Source of the DNA: Microbacterium sp. MF43
Lineage (GTDB): Bacteria > Actinomycetota > Actinomycetes > Actinomycetales > Microbacteriaceae
Reading direction: 5' to 3'
NCBI RefSeq assembly: GCF_012847295.1
Contig: NZ_JABBDY010000005.1
Coordinates: forward strand, 186,001 to 250,000
Length of the DNA: 64,000 nt
Below the pieces are notes generated by a model. That model saw only the letters and a program-made list of their open reading frames with translations. It was not told where the DNA came from and did not search any database. The position numbers were made by a program, and so were the translations under genes. Below, one piece after another: positions 59,667 through 64,000 of the stretch. Position 1 is the stretch's first letter. The number at the start of each line of letters is the position of its first letter.

Positions 59667-60212
59667 CTAGACCCCGGGCCAGGCGTCGGCGAGCTTCGTG
59701 AGGAGCCGCGCGAGATCGACCCGCTCGGCATCGGTGAATTCCGACAGCGCCGTGTCGATGGCCTCTCGCCGCTCGCCGCGGAACCCGCGCACGAGGGCGG
59801 CGCCGGCATCCGTCAACGCGACGCGCGTGCGCCGCGCGTCGTCGGGGTCGACCTCCCGCCGCACCAGGTCGAGCTGCACCGCCTGCTGCACGAGGCGTGA
59901 CGCCCGGGGCTGATCCACCCCGACCGCGTCGGCGATCTCGCCGATGGAGAGGGGGCGGGATGCCGCGGCGAGCGCCTCGAGCAGACGCATGCGCGCCGGT
60001 CCGCCGAAGCGCGCGGGTCCGCCCCACGGCATCGGTCCGCGCCCGTGACCGTGGTGGGGCCCGCCGCCCCACGGCGGCTCGTGGTGCCCGTGATGCATCG
60101 GACCCGCATGGGGGTGACCGCCCTCCCACGGCGGGCGCGGCATCCGTCGACCCCGAATCCGGGAGAGCGCGGCGGCGATGGCGTCGGCGGGATCGGAAGG
60201 CTGCTGCGACAT
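59667..60212 (-). CDS. MarR family regulator with His-rich N-terminal extension
   Basis: A 181-residue regulator. The first ~70 residues are Pro/Gly/His-rich (for example HPHAGPMHHGHHEPPWGGG and HHGHGRGPM), a possible metal-binding tail. The MarR winged helix (~72-165) has LSIGEIADAVGVDQPRASRLVQQAVQLDLVRREVDPDDARRTRVALTDAG. A TAAATT hexamer 6 nt before ATG 60212 suggests a leaderless message whose -10 abuts the first ACATGT palindrome. It is divergent from a second His-rich MarR-like gene. Confidence 0.88.
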   Translation of the reverse strand: MSQQPSDPADAIAAALSRIRGRRMPRPPWEGGHPHAGPMHHGHHEPPWGGGPHHGHGRGPMPWGGPARFGGPARMRLLEALAAASRPLSIGEIADAVGVDQPRASRLVQQAVQLDLVRREVDPDDARRTRVALTDAGAALVRGFRGERREAIDTALSEFTDAERVDLARLLTKLADAWPGV

Positions 60213-60218
60213 GGCTCC

Positions 60219-60286
60219 AATTTACATGTGTCTTGACATGCATCCCATGCACATGTCACAGTACATGTACATGTCGGTTGACATGC
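60219..60286. promoter_or_regulatory. ACATGT operator array between two MarR-type genes
   Basis: Four perfect ACATGT palindromes (60224, 60251, 60263, 60269) and two ACATGC variants (60236, 60281) lie within 63 bp. Several are part of TTGACATG or ACATGTCA strings. The minus gene's TAAATT -10 is at 60219-60224; TTGACA at 60233 and 60278 are possible plus-strand -35 elements without clear -10s. It is also AT-rich for this genome. Auto- and cross-regulation by the two MarR proteins is inferred. Confidence 0.75.
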
Positions 60287-60325
60287 ACTCACGCTGGCCG
60301 GCGACGGCCTTGGAAAGGACCTCCC

Positions 60326-61408
60326 ATGAACAACGAAGAGAACACAGAGAACCAGAACCCGCCCGAGCGGCATACCGGCCGACCGCTCGGCTACTGGCTG
60401 CGCCTCGTCGACGGGCTGCTCACCAGGGAGCTCGGCCTCGCGCTGGCGAGCGAGGGCGTCAGCCGTCGCGATTGGATGCTGCTCAACGTGCTCGCCGGCA
60501 CCGTCGACGCGCCCGGTCTCGACGAGCGCCTCGCTCGCAAGGGCAAGCGACTGCGTCGCCTGGAGCACCTCGGCTGGGCGCTCGAGCAAGGCGACGGCAC
60601 GTGGGTACTCACCGATGCCGGACGCGAGGCGCACGCGCGGCTCGCCGACGCGGTCAGCGGCGTTCGCTCGCGCGTCACCGACGCCGTCTCGTCCGAGGAC
60701 TATGCGACGACACTGGCTGCGCTCGAGGCGATGGCGCGGGAGCTCGGCTGGGACGAGAGCCAGCCCTTCCCCCGCGGCGGGGGGCTCGGTGGAGGTCGCT
60801 TCCGCGGTTCTCCTTTCGGCGGACCTCCCTTCGGCGGACCTCCCTTCGCGGGCGCGCCGCGGCCCGAGATCCGTCACGGGTGGGGCCCGAGCCGACACCA
60901 CGGCTTCGAACCCGGCCGTGCGGAGCGTCCGGGCGCGGCCCCGCGACACGGCACCGCGCACGACGACGCGTGGAGGAGTTCCGGGCTCGACGATCCTGAA
61001 TGCCCCGACCACGGCCACCACCCGGGCGCCGGGCGCGGACGCGACGCCCACGGGAACCTCGGGCACGGGCTGGGGCACCTCGGGCACGGGCTCCGGCACG
61101 GGCACGGGCACGGCGGACACGGGCACGAAGGGCACGGACACGGGCACGGGCACGAAGGGCACGGGCACGGGCACGGGCACGAAGGGCACGGGCACGAATC
61201 GCACGGGCACGGGAACCTCGGGCACGGGCACGGGAACCTCGGGCACGGGCACGGCGGGCACGGGCACGAAGGGCGCGGTCGGCACGACCACCGCGGTCAG
61301 GGCAGGCGGAAGGCGGAGCGGGCATACGAACGCGGCTTCGCGGCCGGGTTCCGAGCGGCGCAGTCCACCGACGCGCGTCGTGCCGAGGCATCCGACCCCG
61401 CCGCCTGA
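60326..61408 (+). CDS. MarR-like winged-helix protein with long His-Gly repeat tail
   Basis: A 360-residue protein. Residues ~15-150 form a MarR-like winged helix (GYWLRLVDGLLTRELGLALASEGVSRRDWMLLNVLAG, then RRLEHLGWALEQGDGTWVLTDAGREAHARLADAV). A Gly/Pro/Phe-rich stretch (~150-180) follows. A His-Gly repeat region (~230-325) is built from GHGHEGHGHG-type units, and a short conserved-looking tail ERAYERGFAAGFRAAQ closes the chain. The His-rich part likely binds Ni, Zn or Cu; this is inferred. ATG 60326 follows GGAAAGGA. Upstream frame extension would overlap the divergent gene and is rejected. Confidence 0.82.
   Translation: MNNEENTENQNPPERHTGRPLGYWLRLVDGLLTRELGLALASEGVSRRDWMLLNVLAGTVDAPGLDERLARKGKRLRRLEHLGWALEQGDGTWVLTDAGREAHARLADAVSGVRSRVTDAVSSEDYATTLAALEAMARELGWDESQPFPRGGGLGGGRFRGSPFGGPPFGGPPFAGAPRPEIRHGWGPSRHHGFEPGRAERPGAAPRHGTAHDDAWRSSGLDDPECPDHGHHPGAGRGRDAHGNLGHGLGHLGHGLRHGHGHGGHGHEGHGHGHGHEGHGHGHGHEGHGHESHGHGNLGHGHGNLGHGHGGHGHEGRGRHDHRGQGRRKAERAYERGFAAGFRAAQSTDARRAEASDPAA
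61048..61272 (+). repeat. GGGCAC hexamer repeat array encoding the His-Gly tail
   Basis: Within the MarR-like gene the hexamer GGGCAC recurs dozens of times, broken by GAAGGGCAC and GGAACCTCG units. It encodes Gly-His pairs with occasional Glu, Asn-Leu or Ser. Such an array is prone to slippage and length variation. Confidence 0.85.
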
Positions 61409-61492
61409 CCCACGTCGGCCGTTTCCGGTCGAAGAACCAGCGAACCCGCCGGTCCGCTGACGACCCCGCCGCCCGCCCACGTCGGTTGGTGA

Positions 61493-61560
61493 CAGATTCA
61501 GGAGACACGCGGCGAAGCACCCGTGGTAGCCGCGCGACGGCGGCGTGTCTCCTGCATCTG
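61493..61560. repeat. Long palindromic repeat, copy 2 (TTCAGGAGACACGC family)
   Basis: Arms of 18 bp (61493-61510 and 61543-61560) are inverted with one mismatch around a 32-nt centre. The core matches copy 1 at 23117-23194. It lies between the MarR-like gene and the chelatase gene. Confidence 0.75.
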
Positions 61561-61639
61561 GCGCGGGGTGGGCACCGCCCGCACGCCGCCGGACCTCGCG
61601 GCGTACACCCCGGGCACGCCGCGAGGCCAGAATGGAGGC

Positions 61640-62362
61640 GTGACGACTCCCGCGCTCCTCGCGATCTCGCACGGCACCGCCTCCCCCGAGGGGCAGGCGG
61701 CCGTGGCGGGCCTCGTCGCCGCCGTCGCCGCGCGGTTGCCCGACGTCGTGGTGCGGCTCGGTCACGTCGACGTGCAGCAGCCCGACGTCGCGGCCTCCCT
61801 CGACGCCCTCCCCGTCGATGCTCCGGTGGTCATCGTGCCGCTGCTGCTGTCGGCCGGCTATCACGTGCGCGTGGACCTCAAGGAGCAGACGGCGGGTCGC
61901 ACGGGCATCTCGATCGCATCGGCGCTCGGGCCCGACCCGCGTCTCGTCGACGCACTGCTCGCCCGCCTGGCGCCCCTCGAACTCGCCGCCGACGACCGGG
62001 TCGTGCTGGCGGTCGCCGGCTCGAGTGATGACCGCGCGAACGACGACTGCCGCCGTGTCGCGGCAATGCTCGGCGAGCGGCTCGGCCGGCCGGTCGGGGT
62101 GGGGTTCCTCGCGGCCGCCGATCCCCGGCTCGCCGCCGCGGTCGCCGACGCACGCCAGGGCGCCCCCGGTCGCGTCGTCGTCGCGAACTACCTTCTCGCT
62201 CCGGGCTACTTCCACGACCTCGCGGTGCGAGAGGCGGACGGATGCCCCGTGGCCCGCCCGCTGCTCGACGACGACGCCCCCGCCGCATCCCTCGTCGACA
62301 TCGTCGTCGACCGCTATCGCACTACCGCGGCCGCCGCCTCAGCCGCCGCTCCGGCGGGTTGA
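61640..62362 (+). CDS. CbiX/SirB-type chelatase
   Basis: Two-domain chelatase of 240 residues that probably inserts Fe2+ into sirohydrochlorin to give siroheme. The first domain has LLAISHGTASPEGQAAVAGLV with the metal-site His and VIVPLLLSAGYHVRVDLKEQ with a second His. The second half repeats the layout (VVLAVAGSSDDRAND and VVVANYLLAPGYFHDLAV). The GTG start has GGAGG only 1 nt upstream, too close for a normal start. CAGAAT 6 nt before the GTG hints at a leaderless message. The siroheme-dependent reductase follows 166 bases later. Confidence 0.87.
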   Translation: MTTPALLAISHGTASPEGQAAVAGLVAAVAARLPDVVVRLGHVDVQQPDVAASLDALPVDAPVVIVPLLLSAGYHVRVDLKEQTAGRTGISIASALGPDPRLVDALLARLAPLELAADDRVVLAVAGSSDDRANDDCRRVAAMLGERLGRPVGVGFLAAADPRLAAAVADARQGAPGRVVVANYLLAPGYFHDLAVREADGCPVARPLLDDDAPAASLVDIVVDRYRTTAAAASAAAPAG

Positions 62363-62402
62363 TGGACGCCGTCCACCAAGGCGGCACGCAACCTCTGTGA
62401 CG

Positions 62403-62419
62403 CACCGTTACGCACGGTG
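62403..62419. promoter_or_regulatory. Inverted repeat CACCGT-N5-ACGGTG before the sulfite/nitrite reductase gene
   Basis: Perfect 6-bp arms, also flanked by TGACG direct repeats. It lies 110 bases before the reductase start and may be an operator or part of a chelatase terminator. Confidence 0.4.
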
Positions 62420-62528
62420 ACGGCTCTTGACGCTCGGGTAGGTCGAAGCGAGCGTCGCTTCTACTCTCGCGGCATGGGCTCGATAGAGTCCGCGCCCCGG
62501 GGACGCCCGGGCTCACCCGGAGGCCACC

Positions 62529-64000
62529 GTGACCATCAGCGACACCGACACGCGCGACGCGACGCCGCACGCCGGCCGTGCCGCCGCCCGTCCGCCGCGT
62601 CCGTCGTCCAAGCCCAACGGGCAGTGGAAGATCGACGGCACCGCTCCCCTGAACGGCAACGAGGAGTGGAAGCAGCAGGACGGCGGCCTCGCTGTGCGCG
62701 AGCGCATCGAGACGATCTACGCCAAGGGCGGCTTCGACTCGATCGACCCGACCGACCTGCACGGCAGGTTCCGCTGGTGGGGGCTGTACACCCAGCGCAA
62801 GCCCGGGATCGACGGCGGCCGCACCGCCACACTCGAGCCGCATGAGCTCGAGGACCGCTACTTCATGCTGCGGGTGCGCATCGACGGAGGTCAGCTGACC
62901 ACCGATCAGCTGCGCGTCGTCGCCGGCATCTCGCAGGAGTTCGGCCGCGACACCGCCGACCTCACGGACCGGCAGAACATCCAGCTGCACTGGGTCGAGG
63001 TCGAGGCCATGCCCGAGATCTGGCGCCGCCTCGAGTCGGTGGGCCTCGGCACGACGGAGGCGTGCGGTGACGTGCCCCGCGTGGTCCTCGGGTCCCCGGT
63101 TGCCGGCATCGCGGCCGACGAGCTCATCGATCCCACCCCGCAGATCGACGAGATCACGACGCGCTTCATCGGCGACGAGTCGCTCGCCAACCTGCCCCGG
63201 AAGTTCAAGTCGGCGATCACCGGCCACCCCAGCCAGGACGTCGTCCACGAGATCAACGACGTGGCGTTCGTCGCCGTCGAGCACCCCGAGCTGGGTGTCG
63301 GCTACGACATCTGGGTCGGCGGCGGCCTCTCCACGACGCCGCGTCTGGCCGAGCGCCTGGGTGCCTTCGTGGCTCCGGATCAGGTGGCGGATGCCTGGCA
63401 CGGCGTCGCTCAGATCTTCCGCGACTACGGCTACCGTCGCCTGCGCAACAAGGCCCGGCTGAAGTTCCTGCTCGCCGAGTGGGGCGCCGAGAAGTTCCGG
63501 CAGGTGCTGCAGGACGAGTACCTCGGATACGCGCTGCCCGATGGGCCGGCCGCACCGAAGCCGCTCACGCAGGGGGACCACGTCGGCGTCCACCGCCAGA
63601 AGGACGGCCGCTTCTATGTCGGCGTGACGCCGATCGTGGGCCGTGTCTCGGGCCCGATCCTGTCGAAGCTCGCCGACCTCGTCGAGGCGCACGGCTCGAC
63701 CCGGCTGCGCACGACGCCTCACCAGAAGCTCGTGATCCTCGACATCCCCGAGGACCGCGTCGAGTCCCTCATCGCCGGGCTCGACGAACTCGGCCTCTCG
63801 GCGCGCCCGAGCCTGATCCGTCGCGGCACGATCGCGTGCACGGGCATCGAGTTCTGCAAGCTCGCGATCGTCGAGACGAAGGCCTACGCGACGGCGGCGG
63901 TGCTCGACCTCGAGGAGCGCCTCGCGCAGTTCGACCTTCCGCACCCGATCTCGCTGCACGTGAACGGATGCCCCAACTCCTGCGCGCGGATCCAGACGGC
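62529..64000 (+). CDS. Siroheme/4Fe-4S nitrite or sulfite reductase, 3' end cut by the window
   Basis: Six-electron reductase of sulfur (or nitrogen) assimilation; about 490 residues are visible and the frame is still open at the window end. After a polar N-terminus comes WKIDGTAPLNGNEEWKQQDGG. The ferredoxin-like and siroheme domains follow (DRYFMLRVRIDGGQLTTDQLR, TDRQNIQLHWVEVEAMPEI). The 4Fe-4S/siroheme cysteines are in IACTGIEFCKLA (~437) and NGCPNSCARIQ. GTG 62529 has GGAGG 5 nt upstream. Neighbouring chelatase supports a siroheme role; an assimilatory sulfite reductase is the likelier reading in this lineage. Confidence 0.92.
   Translation, partial: MTISDTDTRDATPHAGRAAARPPRPSSKPNGQWKIDGTAPLNGNEEWKQQDGGLAVRERIETIYAKGGFDSIDPTDLHGRFRWWGLYTQRKPGIDGGRTATLEPHELEDRYFMLRVRIDGGQLTTDQLRVVAGISQEFGRDTADLTDRQNIQLHWVEVEAMPEIWRRLESVGLGTTEACGDVPRVVLGSPVAGIAADELIDPTPQIDEITTRFIGDESLANLPRKFKSAITGHPSQDVVHEINDVAFVAVEHPELGVGYDIWVGGGLSTTPRLAERLGAFVAPDQVADAWHGVAQIFRDYGYRRLRNKARLKFLLAEWGAEKFRQVLQDEYLGYALPDGPAAPKPLTQGDHVGVHRQKDGRFYVGVTPIVGRVSGPILSKLADLVEAHGSTRLRTTPHQKLVILDIPEDRVESLIAGLDELGLSARPSLIRRGTIACTGIEFCKLAIVETKAYATAAVLDLEERLAQFDLPHPISLHVNGCPNSCARIQT

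Noticed and set aside
59897-60325. Upstream extension of the His-Gly MarR-like protein
   Set aside because: It would overlap the divergent MarR gene and the ACATGT array and contributes only Arg-rich sequence.
61048-61272. GGGCAC array as a CRISPR or iteron array
   Set aside because: The unit is 6 bp, in frame with a protein and without spacers; it encodes Gly-His repeats.

Overview
The window looks like a chromosomal segment of a Microbacteriaceae actinobacterium, most likely Microbacterium or a close relative. GC content is roughly 70%. GTG and TTG starts are common, as are ATGA/GTGA start-stop overlaps, and the heat-shock operon is of the HspR/HAIR type. No rRNA, tRNA, CRISPR array, prophage, integrase or transposase was seen. 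Gene density is high and no stretch above about 300 bases lacks a gene or a described repeat.

Layout. 1-5671: end of a MATE exporter, a TrmH methyltransferase, then an overlapping operon joining a GAF-SpoIIE phosphatase, a cellulose-synthase-like glycosyltransferase with a large insertion, a STAS antagonist and an RsbW-like kinase. 5690-7700: manganese importer and its DtxR-type regulator, with two palindromic boxes. 7728-14351: housekeeping and hypothetical genes (SDR, HAD, YdeI, pyrE, secreted trypsin-like protease, DUF1697, xth). 14359-21789: a VOC/HxlR/RibD-C operon with its operator, two FMN reductases, a two-component system and an ABC exporter. 21845-25267: thiolase, and a divergent ArsR/MFS pair with twin operators. 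25274-29676: a type III PKS, methyltransferase, FAD monooxygenase and UbiA set resembling the agq cluster of Actinoplanes.

29748-34003: ClpB with a HAIR element, dodecin, SulP transporter. 34055-38051: GlxA-type regulator facing a small membrane protein, a tandem 120-bp repeat, and two GT4 glycosyltransferases. 38164-50512: a membrane/stress block (cardiolipin synthase, two AI-2E-type transporters, MalT-like LuxR regulator, two paralogous ~70-residue proteins, two SHOCT proteins, DUF6325-like protein, potassium channel, DUF998-like protein, DUF2252). Three copies of a 17-bp dyad occur in this block. 50583-55253: YjbR-like protein and dnaK-grpE-dnaJ-hspR with two HAIR elements. 55284-60212: amidohydrolase, a decayed VOC gene, two MFS transporters and a MarR regulator. 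60219-61408: an ACATGT operator array and a second MarR-like protein with a long His-Gly tail. 61640-64000: CbiX-type chelatase and a siroheme sulfite/nitrite reductase cut by the window end.

Genes work together in four visible ways: partner switching is linked to polysaccharide synthesis; the Mn regulator probably controls its neighbour; HspR probably represses both dnaK and clpB; and the chelatase probably supplies sirohydrochlorin iron insertion for the reductase. Many genes show a TANNNT hexamer 6-7 nt before the start codon, which suggests widespread leaderless transcription.
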